Origin: Cruorifilaria tuberocauda
Lineage: Eukaryota; Nematoda; Chromadorea; Rhabditida; Onchocercidae
Reading direction: 5' to 3'
Length of the DNA stretch: 64,000 nucleotides
Assembly (NCBI GenBank): GCA_013365365.1
Contig: JABVXU010000002.1
Location: 412,001-476,000, forward strand
Below are positions 52,900 to 64,000 of this stretch, in pieces (position 1 is the stretch's first letter; every line of letters begins with the position of its first letter). Both the position numbers and the translations under genes were made by a program. The notes under the pieces were generated by a model that was not told the DNA's origin, searched no databases, and worked only from the letters and a program-made list of their open reading frames with translations.

Positions 52900-54321
52900 T
52901 TAAATTTCTTCTTGAGTTTTACGCACGCATTCAGCGACTTTCTTTTTAAATGCTGGATAATTTTCACGAAGCATTTTCTGGAATATTCTGAGAAGGTTTG
53001 AGAAACTTTCAGCGCTTAGCATTCTTTATAATTACTAAATCATAATGGAAGGATTCATTTATAGCAAATAGTCTTGAAAGGAATTATCAGAGGAAAAAAA
53101 GCTGTTAGAAATTTAAAAATGCTCAAAGGAAAGAAAATTGATATCGTTATCAGTTGCATTTTCTGTATTAGGAAATGTATTAGCATACGGCAGCATCAAC
53201 ATTAGCAGGCGATTCGTAATTAGGATCGGCAAGCATAGATATGACTGATAGCAAAATGGTTTCTACCGTATGAACCGGTAACCAGCGTTCCTCCGGTTTC
53301 TCATAACCGTAACGATCGTCGCCTGGCTCATGAAGAATTGATATACAAACGTTGCCATCAACGTCTACTAAAACGTTATAAAATAAACCAAGTAATTTAT
53401 AAATATAATTCTAATGGTAATAGCAAACAATGCTTTATAAACAACATTGTCTTTTCAAATTTTTATTAAATATTTAATTTCTGAATGGAAGCAATCGATG
53501 AAGAATTCGTTACTATTTGGATGCCAGATTTTAGATATAAATCGCATTTTTGGCGGTCGCTGTGGATAATCAGCGGGGAAATCGAGTGTAGCACGAAATA
53601 CTCCACCTTCGCTGAAAATATTTGCGATATTTCATGCAACGAAATTGCGAATATTTCTAGAAATTATTTTTTTAGTTTCGGATTATTTTGATCATCTAGT
53701 AACATAATACACTATTGAAATTATCAAAGGCTGAAATGCTTTCTTCATCAAATATTTCCCAAATAAAGAAAAGAAAAAATCAAACAGTGCTGCTGGAAGA
53801 AAAGCTTGAAAAAGGGAAAAAGAAGGCAGTATTCTTTTCCATTTTTTGATCTAAAAATTTAAAAGCAAATTTACTATGGAGTATCTGGTGGTCCAAGTAC
53901 AACCACTTCCCACTTATAAATATCTTCAACATCACCACGAAGACCAGCTGAGAATCCTTCTACCGGTGATCGTTTTAAATCTGCAAAGAAAAAACTTTAA
54001 TTTCACTATATTTTCTGATCTAAGAATTTAAAGGCATACTTACTATGGGAAACTTATTCTTTCCAATGATGGTGCAAATGGGAACATACAACAAATTAAT
54101 ATGCTGAGTAGCGGAAAAATCTAAAGTCCGAGAGGCAAATCAGATCACAAAAGTTGCTTGAAAATTACATAAAAGCTACAGAATTTCTATTTCCAAATTT
54201 TGAATCCAAATAAAAAATCCGAACTCTCTTGCTATCTCCCTAAAATATCCTCTTATTAATTAAAACCTCGAAGTTGTCTTTTCAACAAGAGTGCCGATTG
54301 AGATGTTGAATTGGTAGTCAT
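52900..54321 (-). CDS. ubc-7: Ubiquitin-conjugating enzyme E2 G type (UBE2G1/UBC-7-like)
   Basis: This E2 enzyme type builds Lys48 chains and is linked to ER-associated degradation. Five exons (54267-54321, 53875-53980, 53514-53611, 53189-53367, 52900-52977) join in phase and give 171 aa; human UBE2G1 is 170. The UBC fold is complete: [60 protein letters not shown], then HPN and the catalytic Cys in [13 protein letters not shown]. The acidic insertion typical of the G/R class follows ([20 protein letters not shown]), and the helices end in [15 protein letters not shown]. Intron 1 contains a partial copy of the exon 2 donor region (see findings). ATG 54321 is directly preceded by an AG acceptor-like sequence. 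Confidence 0.96.
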
Positions 54322-55432
54322 CTGTGGTGCACCCGCTCCCCGCGTTATCTTTCTAATCAATGTTACAGTGTTACAAGAATAAATGTTTTATATATTTTAC
54401 AAAAGTAATTGAAATTTCTTCTAAAATTTGTAATTTGGATTGCAGTAATTGATTACGTGCTGTGAGATACACCGTGCAATATGAAGGAGATGAAAATTTA
54501 GAGAGATAGGTTACTGTTACTCAATTTATGAACAGAGAAAACTTACCGGTCATCACAGGTCATCTCAGCTTACATATGAAGTCTAGCTGATGTTATTTTA
54601 AAAAAATATTAGAGGAAAAGAAGAGGAGTAGAGAAGAAGTGAAACGATGAGACAAAGGAGGAGGAAAAAGGCACAAAAATAGAAAGATCAATGAACATAA
54701 GCAAAGATTCACCGTCCATGATTTACCTGAGGTAACGCTAACAGTTGGAGGACAGTAAAGCACATGTCGGCTTATAAATATATTGCTTCCAATTCTTCAT
54801 GTAATGCTAGGTGGTACAGCGACGCGATGTCCGGAAATGGTCATTCGGAAATGGTTCACTGAATCGATCAGCGCTGTATCACAAGTATCGCAACATTTCT
54901 TTTCACTAGAATACGTTTATATATCGATTTTGTAGATTTCTCTCTTCTGTTTTGGCCTTCATTTATACTCCTTTTTCGCCTGCACTTTCATCTTTCTGTA
55001 ACCGAACGAGAGGACCTGTAAAGTTTGAACACTCACAACTAATCATTCCTATTCGTTCCGTTCATTTTCTTCATATTTCTAATGATATCTTCACTTGCAT
55101 GTTACAGCTTTATTGTAATTAATTAACTTTGTCCTTCCATCTATGATGATCAGGAATGAGACGTTGATTTACTGAAATTGTGGCTTATTTCACTTCTCCT
55201 ATTCCTTCCTCGATATCATAAGAATCTCTGTGCCAGTCATTGGCAAATTGCATTTTGTAGTGAATGTTGGACTGCTTGATACTATCCTGTTCATCATGTA
55301 GCTTTACCTTTAACGACCCTTAATAAAGAATTAGTTGCAGCAGCAAGTCAGTTACGACATGCACTTTCACTGCACTTATGCTATTACGCACCGCTATTGC
55401 AATCGCTGCTTTTAAAATAATTTTGAAAACAA
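54322..55432. other. Divergent promoter region between the E2 and NADK2 genes
   Basis: This 1.1-kb AT-rich region lies between genes pointing away from each other. I see no exon, repeat or RNA gene with support. Confidence 0.5.
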
Positions 55433-58400
55433 ATGAAACGCATTATGCTGAAATTTTCGGTAACCAGTAGTTCACTGCTGGCGCATACTGCTGCAGTTCC
55501 ACTTTTCGCTACCAGCATGGATAGTACTGTTTCGACGTATCACTCATCATATGGTACTATAGCAACAATGAAAGTTCAAGCAAGCGATAATTCCACTAGA
55601 GATGATAAGGTTTTTGCTTTTCATTGACTAGGACGTTGATAGAATTGAGGAAGCATTGTAGATCATATAAAGCTTTCGAACTTTTTAATCATTACGATTA
55701 ATTATCATTGTACAACTAAAGTTTTTCGTTTTTCTTTTTATTAGCTATATGCATTACGTGAATTATAGTTCAAACTTATTTTGCATCTATTTGCAGTTGT
55801 TGAAATTCCACGATTTATAAAATTAACTTATGAGGTTTCAGAAGTGTTGTTTCAAACCTAAAAAAGTTCTGATTCTGTCTAAATTAACGCGGTTGGAATA
55901 CGAAAGGCAAACTCATCCACTTCTTAATGAAACTCAACTGAAAAAAGAGGTCAAATTTGTTTGTCCAAAATTCTCTTTTGCTCCACTACATTTAAAAAAT
56001 TGTTTAACTGTTTTTTGCTTCTTGAAATGACATTTTTTCAAGCTTGCACGGCGAGGATCTAATTATGAAAGGCTTCGAAAACGGTATGACGAGCATTACC
56101 AGTTTTTAAATTTCGTGATATGTGAATTAAGGTTTGTAGATTGCTTTTTTGCTAGAATTTGATACAAATTTATAAGTTTTTTTTCCTGGGAAAATTTTTT
56201 TCAAGTGCGCATGTTTTAGCTGATTGTTCTACTCATCACTAATATTTACTCTTAGAGCCTGTGGTATCGAAACTCGAACTGTGCAGAGGTTTGACTATAA
56301 TGATGCTGCAGTTTCATGGGCTGATGCTGTATTTTCTGCGGGTGGTGATGGAACGTTTCTTCACGCAGCCTCAAGAATTTCATCAACTGAAAAACCTGTG
56401 ATAGGGATAAATACCGATCCTAAGGGGTTAAAATTTCATGGTTTTTTCAATATTTTGAGACTAATGACGGTTAACTTCAGTGTACTTCATTTTTTCTTTC
56501 GACAGTTTCGAAACTCGTGTAATTAATTTTGAAAAAGTATATCATTTTTCATGAAATACCAGTCTGGAGTTCATATGGGTAGATGTATAGTAAGATTAAA
56601 AAGTAAGATTAAAGAGTAAGATTAAAAAATGCACGCAGAGTCTTCTACATTTTGCAAACTAACATATAAATTTATAATGCATGCTTTTTAATCTTCATAT
56701 TTTAAGCGCTAATTCCAATTTAGCTCCGAGGGCCATCTCTGTTTGCTGAAGAAACTGTCACACGAATATTTCAAAGATGCCTTGAAACGATTACTAAACG
56801 GTGATTTTAGGTATGCTGAAGAAGTGTTATTTTTTTGGAGCTAAATTCCTTAAAACTTCATTTTATCGAAAAATTAATACAAGTTATTGCTTCGCAGTAT
56901 TGAAGATCAGGCTTTCCATAACGATTCGAAAATCCGCTCACTATGTCTGTTCACATTTCATATCTGCTTCCATTATAGAGCATTGAAAAAAGTTCTTTTG
57001 TCCTTCTCTTAGTGATTTCATCTAGCAAAAGAATTACAATTGAAAAATGACTGATGTAAATCAGATTCTAATTTAAGCCAAGTTATAATTTTTTTGGGAC
57101 AGTAAGTTCTAAGTTTCAATTCTTGTGAATGTGTTTTCAGGTGGTTATATCGACAGCGTATACGCATACGTTTGGAAGGCGATATTGGGGATATTGAACC
57201 ATTTTATTTGCATGAAGAGCAGCTACCTTTTGGTAGCTTAAAAAAGTAGTATGATTTATTTATTACGGGTTTTGTTTTGTTTTGTTTTGCATTGGGGTTT
57301 TTGTTCGTTGGGTACCATTTTATCCTTCTCGAATTTTACCATTCAAACTAAGTTTTTTAGCTTTTAAATAATTTCTTGTACTAATATTTTTTTAATTATA
57401 CTTATTAATCCTTATATCAGGAAAATATTCAAAGAAGGGGAAACAAAAATGAAATCAAAGAAAAAATGGGAAAACAATGCTAAGGAACATGTGAATGTAT
57501 TGTCGGATCCGGCTTTAAATGATGTTTTTATTGGAGAAAGCCTATCATCTCGTGTATCATATTATGAAATTCAGTGTGATGATGGTGAAATGGTAAAACA
57601 AAAAAGCAGCGGTGTTATAGTATGTACAGGTTCGATATCTTCAATTCTTTTGAATTATCTAAAGTGTTACTAAATATTTTTTTGTAATACCCTTGATTTT
57701 TTTTAAAATTCTGAAACAAATCTTCAAGGATGAAGTTAAAGTTTTTGAATGATCTGTTTTCAAATGTGGGATAATCGACATAGAAAAGATCGACTTTGAA
57801 GAAGAGTGACATGTAATTTTAATGTAGACATACGGTAGAAAAAAACTTTTTACTCCACTTCCTTTTACTTTTTTTTATATGCTGTGCTGGAGTATTACTG
57901 AGATCTGAATGAAGTACATTGTTTTGTCCGAAGTGTAACTATTTTTCGTCAACGTTCATATAAAAGAAGCACTGAATAGTTTAGGATCTGGTTCAACTTC
58001 TTGGTATTTCAATATAAATAAAATTACCGATCACTGTGTATCTGATATTCTGGATATCGCTTCGAAGGAAACTGGAAATGCCGCATTGGAAGAGAATAAA
58101 GCATTAATCCGAAAGATTCGTGACATTTATAATAGCCGTCTGTTATTCACTCCGGATTGTGAAAGTAATATTCTCTGCTATCACTATTTCTTTTTTGGTT
58201 TAAATTTTCAAATAAGAATTTACCCTTCCCTGTATTTGTTCCAATGCTTTTTGTAGATATGGCTTACTGTGTTCGCAATCCAATATATAATTCAACATAT
58301 CCAGAGTTCCCACCCCGTGGTCTGGCGAAGCGTTTGCGACTTCATTCACGTTGTTATGATGCTCATTTAGTTATTGACGGTCGAGTTGCCTACAAATTTA

Positions 58401-58769
58401 ATGACGGTGCTGAAGCAGTCCTTGAGGTTTTTCTTTTATTACTTTCTATTCATTTATTCACGTCAATTTGTTGTTAAAAGTCCATAATTAATTCTTGAAA
58501 TATAAATCTATTTGATTGGTATGCTTGCATTATGCACTCTAAGCAGCACTTTCATATCATTAATGATGACGTTAAAATACTTCATAATAGAGCCAAGTAT
58601 TTTGCAGTCAGTATTTCTATTTCATTCAAGAATATTCGAGTTTTGTAGAGAGCAAGAAATTTATATATTTTTTATTTGCGAAAATTTTATTGCTTTATTT
58701 TATAATTTTTTTTTAAAAGATTTGTAGATTCATCCCGAGGATGCTCTGAAAACAGTCGTATTTCGATGA
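55433..58769 (+). CDS. Mitochondrial NAD kinase 2
   Basis: NADK2 makes mitochondrial NADP+ from NAD+. Ten exons join in phase: 55433-55459 (tentative), 55842-55949, 56043-56131, 56256-56426, 56724-56810, 57141-57245, 57421-57629, 57985-58164, 58257-58426, 58728-58769 (395 aa). Motifs: KPKKVLILSKLTRLEYERQ, the nucleotide-binding ADAVFSAGGDGTFLHAASR (GGDGT), KPVIGINTDPKGSEGHLCL, DFRWLYRQRIRIRLEGD, NDVFIGESLSSRVSYYEI, SGSTSWYFNINK and DAHLVIDGRVAYKFNDGA. SEGHLC and the RQRIR segment distinguish NADK2 from cytosolic NAD kinase. The start is uncertain. Exon 1 would add the presequence-like MKRIMLKFS; alternatively translation starts at ATG 55830 directly upstream of exon 2 (390 aa). Confidence 0.92.
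56589..56627. repeat. Three tandem copies of a 13-bp unit
   Basis: AGTAAGATTAAAA is repeated three times; the middle copy ends in G. It lies in an intron of NADK2. The units resemble a 5' splice site (GTAAGAT) but contain no exon. Confidence 0.85.
57270..57289. repeat. TTTTG microsatellite, four units
   Basis: Four perfect TTTTG units lie in an NADK2 intron just after exon 57141-57245. Confidence 0.85.
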
Positions 58770-60169
58770 AAACAGCACTTCCCATAGTATAGAAACATTT
58801 CGATAAGTTGTCGATGCATATCAAAGCTTACTCAGATTTTCGGGAGCAAAATTCAACTCATCTCTTTGCAACAGGTATATTAAAATCTTCATAACTTAAC
58901 TATCTGCGTCGTTTTTATTTTTCTAAAGCCGTTATAATAATGTTGTCAATCATTAGGTAATATTGAGATTGCGTGGCATTGCATATTACAATTAATATTC
59001 GATCTATTTTTTATTTTCATTGTTACTTAACAGCTGAATGAGATGTTTGTGTGCCAAGAACATACTAGATAGGTCATTTTCCTAAAACCTGCTCTTTTTT
59101 CCTGTATACAGTTTTTATCTTGGGTAGCACGTTCGATTTATCTTTTTTAATCATTCTGTTCACTCAATCCTTCGGAAATCTGAAGCTACCTTCATAATGG
59201 TTAAGTGGTATTCTGTCCGCCAAATCGACTTTATCTCAAAACAATAGTTGTTAAAAATCGCTTTTAGCTATAATGATTATTTAGTTAATATGAGGTTTTA
59301 TATTTCCACTTGTACGATGCTATTATACTGTGTTAACCATGACGACTTCATCTGAAATAAAATGTTTCTAACAAATGTGAGATCTTTACTTGAGTTTATT
59401 GAATGGACTTTGAAATGCCAGACTTTTGAAATTAAGTAGTAAAACATGAAATGATAAGGATCGATATAAACAATATATAAGACCAATTAACAGTGCAAAG
59501 AAACAAACGCAAAGCCTCTAGAAAAAATGCTACGTTTCGTACTTGAAATTGGTCATCGGATATGGTTTTCCTCGATAGACAAAACACGAGTCGTATAACT
59601 ATCGAAATAATTCTACAAAACAATTTCGTATTTAAGTAAACACTAATTTCTAGAAATTTTTTCCTTTTTTATCGTTTGTCTATTCACATCTAAATTAATT
59701 CATATGCAAATCTTTCCATTTTAAAATTGAGTTTATATTCAATGGTCAAATAGCTTAAAATAGCCCTTTTATCCATAGCTTTTGTACTAATAGAATTATA
59801 TCAATATATTTTGTAAATTTTTCAATATATAAAGGTTCAATATACAAAACTTATTGCTGGGTTTTTTCTCCTTTTCTGTGCTTCTGTTCTCGACACGATC
59901 ACTTTTATCGATTACTTACAAAGAACCTTCGTTCCGACAGCTTAATGGCTACATTGTCTTAAACTGCAACTCAATCAATTCTCCCATTCGATCTCGAATT
60001 GATTGATTCATTCATTAGTAATCAAAAAGAAATCTTCATCTATTAACACTGCAATAATTTTCATGTAATATGGCTACTAATTTTCCATAAGAAATAAACT
60101 TTTACAGTAATTTTTATCTGTGAAACAACAAACTATTCAAATCAAAAACTTTCGCGATAGTGTAAGAAA
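58770..60169. other. Convergent 3' region between NADK2 and HDAC3
   Basis: This is 1.4 kb of AT-rich sequence between the facing 3' ends of two genes. The two minus-strand ORFs at 59298-59623 are hydrophobic low-complexity translations without splice or homology support. Confidence 0.5.
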
Positions 60170-62963
60170 TCATGAGCGATCAATCTCGGAATTGGTACCA
60201 AAGAATGTGGTACCATCTTGTTCATTGTCAACTGGAAGAACATCTGGAGGAGATTCCTGTACAGAGAATACCTGAAAAATAAACTATAACTCAACACAAC
60301 TTGTTCCAATGTCCTGTCCTTCAAGTTCACTTTTTTGGAGTAAAATTCTTTTGAAATGCAAATTAATGTACTTCATCAGGATCTAGAAGGTCGGGTGGTA
60401 TTTGTTGCATCTGCACCGAAGGAGCATGGCGAATTTGCCTCAAATGATCTAATACTTCTTGCTTTAGAGCGGTGATATACTGAAAATTATGATGAAAATG
60501 ATACTTTAAAAAAAAATTAAGTTTAGAGAACATCGAAATAGTAGAACAGAAAAAATAAATTCCTGCATTATTACAATGCTTTTTTTGATCGTAACATTAA
60601 AAAAAATCGTCTTCGATTAAACTGACTTCTTTGGTGTTTTGATTCTCCTGTCTTTTTGCCAATGTCGGCCTTAATGTAAATTCAGGGGCGAAGAACTGTA
60701 GATATTCTAAAATAAAAATTTAAACATCGTAGATTCTCTCGGAATATTCAAATCCAAATCCAATAAAAACATCACCAGTATTATTCGGAATTTCGTCTGG
60801 TATTTCATCTTTTTTGCCAACCAGAATTGCAGTTTCATACGTCCAACACCGTGCAACGTTACGTAGTGTATATCCTCCACCACCAACAGCAAGCATTGGA
60901 ATCCCCAAACTCCGAACAAAATCTACACATTCCCTAGAATGATATCTTTAGATAGCCAAAAAAATGCCTTGCGTATATCATTCCGATAAAAATCGAAAAC
61001 AGAATATTGCACAAATCTTTCTATCAAATATTCATCATAGCTTCTTCGTAATGGTTATTCAAATAATACGAAAGCATAAAATAAAATAATATATTATATA
61101 TTATAGCGAACAATTTTTATACTTCGGTCAATTATTAAACAAGAGAAAATACGAACCCATGACCCGAAAAACTCAAATTAAAACATCCCAAGCGATCACA
61201 TCCAAGTGAATCAGCGCCACACTGCAATACAATAACTGATGGATTGAAACAATCAATGACAGCCCGCACAACTGGTTTAAACAAGGAATGATAATCTGAA
61301 ATGAATTTAATTACAGATCCAGAAATTTAATTCGACCTTCGGATTTCGAAATTTGAAAATGGATCTGAAGTTTACACATATTATTATTATAACAACTTGC
61401 AGAAATAAATGTAGAAATTTATCTCTTATAAATCTATGAAGATTTTGCCTGCGCTACGGTAAATGAATGAATGAATATACTTTCATCATCCATCCCCTCT
61501 TTCATGGGAACGTTCACAGCGTAATAACGGCCACTGTCCTGTCCAACATCATACATATCTCCAGTCCCGGGGAAAAAATAATTACCATACTTATGGAACG
61601 AAACGGTCATCACCCGATCAGTCAAGTAGAACGCTTCCTGAAATATTCTGCTTGAGAAAAGTAGTAGAAAAATTAATAAACCAAAATCTGTATTGACAAC
61701 AAATCCCGTTCAAAGAAATTTTTTCTCCTTATCAACGCAAATTACCTGAACCCCATCACCATGATGTATATCTATATCAATATAAAGCACTCGAGGATGA
61801 TATTTGAGCAATTCCAAGATTCCAATAACAATGTCATTTACATAACAAAATCCTGAAGCCTCGCGTTTCTTAGCATGGTGAAGACCACCACTCCAATTAA
61901 TAGCAATATCACTTAGGCCATGATTCAAACGAGCAACACCTGCAAAATGTTATTTGTTGCTTATAATGAAATATACCGAATTTTCTTGAAAAATTTAGTT
62001 TTCGATTTTACAAAAATCAAAAATTTCTCATCATTGTGTGAAATTTAAATCATACCACTAAGTGTAGCGCCCGTATAAATGGAACAAAATTCGAAAATCC
62101 CATCGAAAATTGGACAGTCTTCACCGATATTGTATTGCGAGAAAAGATTTTCATATTGATCAGCTGTGCGGGGTGACACTCGCTGAAGAAAGTCCACATA
62201 ATCTCTGCAAACATAGAATCCCAACATTGCAACTTAATTCTTTTTCTAAGCCATTACAATCACTCAAGTAAATTCTAAACAGTTCCACGTTCAAGTTCAG
62301 TCCTATTTATACAGTCTAATACATAATTAGAAGACCACGACAGAATGACCTTATGTTTCTCAACAATTTTGAATAACTACGAAACCAAAATGAAGACCAG
62401 TGCAAGTTATGACTGTTACTTCTTAATTACAAATATTTATATAGAATTGTAGTGCAGCTAATGATAAGAATCAATTAGGCTGGTTTGTAAAAAAAATTTC
62501 AGCGAATGGTATGAAGGGAGAAGTCTCAGTTTTGCATGATCTTGAAGCTGCTCTCAAAAATTTAACGTCAGGGCAAGGATCGTGTTAAAATAAATATCTT
62601 AAAAGTTTAAGATGTAACAGAGTAGCTGAATAGCAAAAAATAATGTTTATATCTCAAACTTAAGTGGATAAATGTTTAAAAGGAAAGATAATAAACTTAC
62701 ATTCCATTGCAGAATAGTCAAACTGCCATATATTAGAAATGATTGGAAAATGTGCAAACAACTTACTTCGAATGAAATCGTTCAATCTCCATCGCAGATG
62801 CACGAGGTGGTGTAAGTACAAGCATTTCCTTGTGCAAACCATAATTGACGATTAGACTGTGAAGAGCAGCCAAGCGCTGTGGCTTCATGGGATGTCTCGA
62901 GCCATAGTGAAAATTTGGCACGTCGTGATGAAAATAATAGCACACCTGCCGTTTCGACGTCAT
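60170..62963 (-). CDS. hda-3: Class I histone deacetylase, HDAC3 type
   Basis: HDAC3 is a zinc-dependent lysine deacetylase that acts in NCoR/SMRT co-repressor complexes. Nine exons (62767-62963, 62056-62204, 61746-61939, 61481-61637, 61157-61295, 60776-60933, 60627-60706, 60372-60479, 60170-60271) join in phase and give 427 aa; human HDAC3 is 428. Active-site elements are intact: [18 protein letters not shown] (His pair), [20 protein letters not shown] (zinc Asp/His), [20 protein letters not shown] (zinc Asp) and [14 protein letters not shown] (catalytic Tyr). HDAC3-type features include the start ([20 protein letters not shown]), the position of FAPEFTLRP and a C-terminal [15 protein letters not shown]. 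The open frame after 60776 continues past the splice site and gives a false C-terminus. A short upstream ORF overlaps the start (62960-62983). The symbol is by family; orthology to a particular worm gene was not tested. Confidence 0.96.
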
Positions 62964-62983
62964 CCCTTCCAATCTTTCTTCAT
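62960..62983 (-). promoter_or_regulatory. Seven-codon upstream ORF overlapping the HDAC3 start (ATGA)
   Basis: ATG at 62981-62983 opens a seven-codon frame whose TGA stop shares ATGA with the HDAC3 start codon (62961-62963). A possible acceptor (GGTTACCTAG) lies just upstream. If the mRNA begins there, this is the first ATG. Confidence 0.5.
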
Positions 62984-63848
62984 TACTTCCCTAGGTAACC
63001 AATTTGAGTATCAAAATCTCCTTTTACCATTTACAAAGATCGTAAGTCCAACTTAAATTCGATGACCCAATCCAACAATTTACGAATATTTAAACTTATA
63101 CAAACAGAATCATTGCTGCATGTGATTTATGGTCTTGACTCAGCCACCATTATCATCATTACAACTCTTCAATCACCATCAAAACCACGTGAATATTTCT
63201 ACACAACAAGTAAAACTTCCATTGCCGACATAATTAATCTAAGGTGTATGCTAGAAATATATGTGACTCGATGACATTCCCAATAATTTGCAGAAACAAT
63301 TGCTTTACTGAAGTGATGATATTCGACTAAAATTCTCAACGACACAATCTTGTGCCACATAATAATAATAAAAATCCACAAAAAATGTAGTACGACACAT
63401 ATGAACATACACAATCCGAAGAATATGATTTTACAAAAACACTATAAGTGGTCCATAAAGCAAAGAGCATTTATACAAAAGTATCAAATGTTTTTTTCAC
63501 GAATATGTATTATGAAAGAAAATTCATATGTTAAAACAAATGGGTAAGAAAAGCTTTACAATATGGAGCGATCCTTATTATGTATTTCATACTGAATTTT
63601 CAATTAAGATTAAAATTGTGCTTTACGCCTAAAGATTTGGGCTTACTTGGATACATATTGAGTGATACCTATTGAATGAAGGAATTTAACTGAAGAGAAC
63701 AATTAACAAATAGAAGGCGACAATCACTTGCTTGTCGGTTTACCAATATAAACACATCGGTCAGATTATAGAACTTCATTTTACTAAAATAAATGATTCT
63801 GCAAAATGACAATATGCCCCATACGATAACATGAATATTTTTCATTGG
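62984..63848. other. Spacer upstream of HDAC3
   Basis: This AT-rich spacer lies between two minus-strand genes and presumably contains the HDAC3 promoter and the 3'UTR of the gene at the right edge. The ORFs here show no protein-like composition. Confidence 0.5.
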
Positions 63849-64000
63849 TCATAAGGCTTTTGCAACTGTTACAGCATTTAATGCAGTTGGCACATAAGTA
63901 CGATGAGGTGATGAAGATGAGGATGAATAGAAAGAAGAAGACGAAGACGGCTGAGAATACAGTTCAGCAAGAAGTTGCGCTAATGCTGAGCTACTTTCCA
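63849..64000 (-). CDS. Partial: C-terminal exon of an unrecognised Ser-rich protein
   Basis: An open frame runs from the right edge to a stop at 63849, about 50 residues. It starts with ESSSALAQLLAELYSQPSSS, continues as a Ser/Tyr-rich stretch and ends in TYVPTALNAVTVAKAL. Codon use and lack of stops suggest real coding sequence, with the rest of the gene off the right edge. I cannot assign a family. Confidence 0.45.
   Translation of the reverse strand, partial: ESSSALAQLLAELYSQPSSSSSFYSSSSSSPHRTYVPTALNAVTVAKAL

Noticed and set aside
60720..60775. Extension of HDAC3 exon 6 to the residues [10 protein letters not shown]
   Set aside because: It looks in frame, but the donor at ACTG|GTGATG joins in phase to the exon containing FAPEFTLRP, which restores the normal HDAC3 sequence. 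The extension is intronic.
1..64000. tRNA genes, rRNA, CRISPR arrays, intact transposons or bacterial insertions
   Set aside because: I looked for B-box-like motifs, repeat-spacer arrays, transposase motifs and intronless foreign-looking ORFs and found none with support. A proper scan (tRNAscan, repeat masking) was not possible here.

Overview
This window is nuclear DNA from a nematode, most likely a clade III (filarial-type) species. It is AT-rich, nearly every gene is split into many short exons by GT-AG introns, and splice acceptors lie just upstream of several start codons, as expected for spliced-leader trans-splicing. One gene encodes a secreted protein with a DB cysteine module, a nematode-specific family. 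The species assignment is inference; nothing here fixes it.

Layout, left to right. Minus strand: a TEX2-like ER lipid-transfer protein, its 3' end off the left edge (1-5758). Plus: mitochondrial ribosomal protein L27 (6890-7585). A block of minus-strand genes follows, listed here from its 3' end: TTC19-like complex III factor (8095-10600), ISCA2 Fe-S assembly protein (11267-11828), a 74-aa coiled-coil protein (12226-12746), LIN-7 (13422-14635), UBE3C-type HECT ubiquitin ligase (15492-22630), eIF2B epsilon (23558-28045) and a 27-exon MAST kinase (29222-41214). Plus: C3orf33-like protein (43099-45150) and prohibitin-2 (45620-47840). Minus: secreted DB-module protein (48210-51720) and a UBE2G/UBC-7 E2 enzyme (52900-54321). 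Plus: mitochondrial NAD kinase NADK2 (55433-58769). Minus: HDAC3 (60170-62963) and the last exon of an unrecognised Ser-rich protein at the right edge (63849-64000).

I rebuilt the gene models by hand from splice signals, reading-phase continuity and remembered family sequences. Most close perfectly in phase: MAST 1411 aa, eIF2B epsilon about 668, HDAC3 427, DB protein 437, NADK2 about 395, TTC19 378, C3orf33 307, PHB2 291, LIN-7 203, UBE2G 171, ISCA2 135, bL27m 134. The weak points are the TEX2 model and one junction each in UBE3C and eIF2B epsilon.

The content is mostly housekeeping and signalling. At least five genes encode mitochondrial proteins (bL27m, TTC19, ISCA2, PHB2, NADK2), and two belong to the ubiquitin system. 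I see no CRISPR array, rRNA, tRNA or intact transposon. The less ordinary signals are a 93-bp near-perfect palindrome in a MAST intron, a probable GC-AG intron, two very short upstream ORFs overlapping the start codons of HDAC3 and ISCA2, a 31-bp exact repeat in two introns of the DB gene, a duplicated 5' splice site in the E2 gene and a probable 25-nt microexon in eIF2B epsilon. I found nothing I would call a new biological system.
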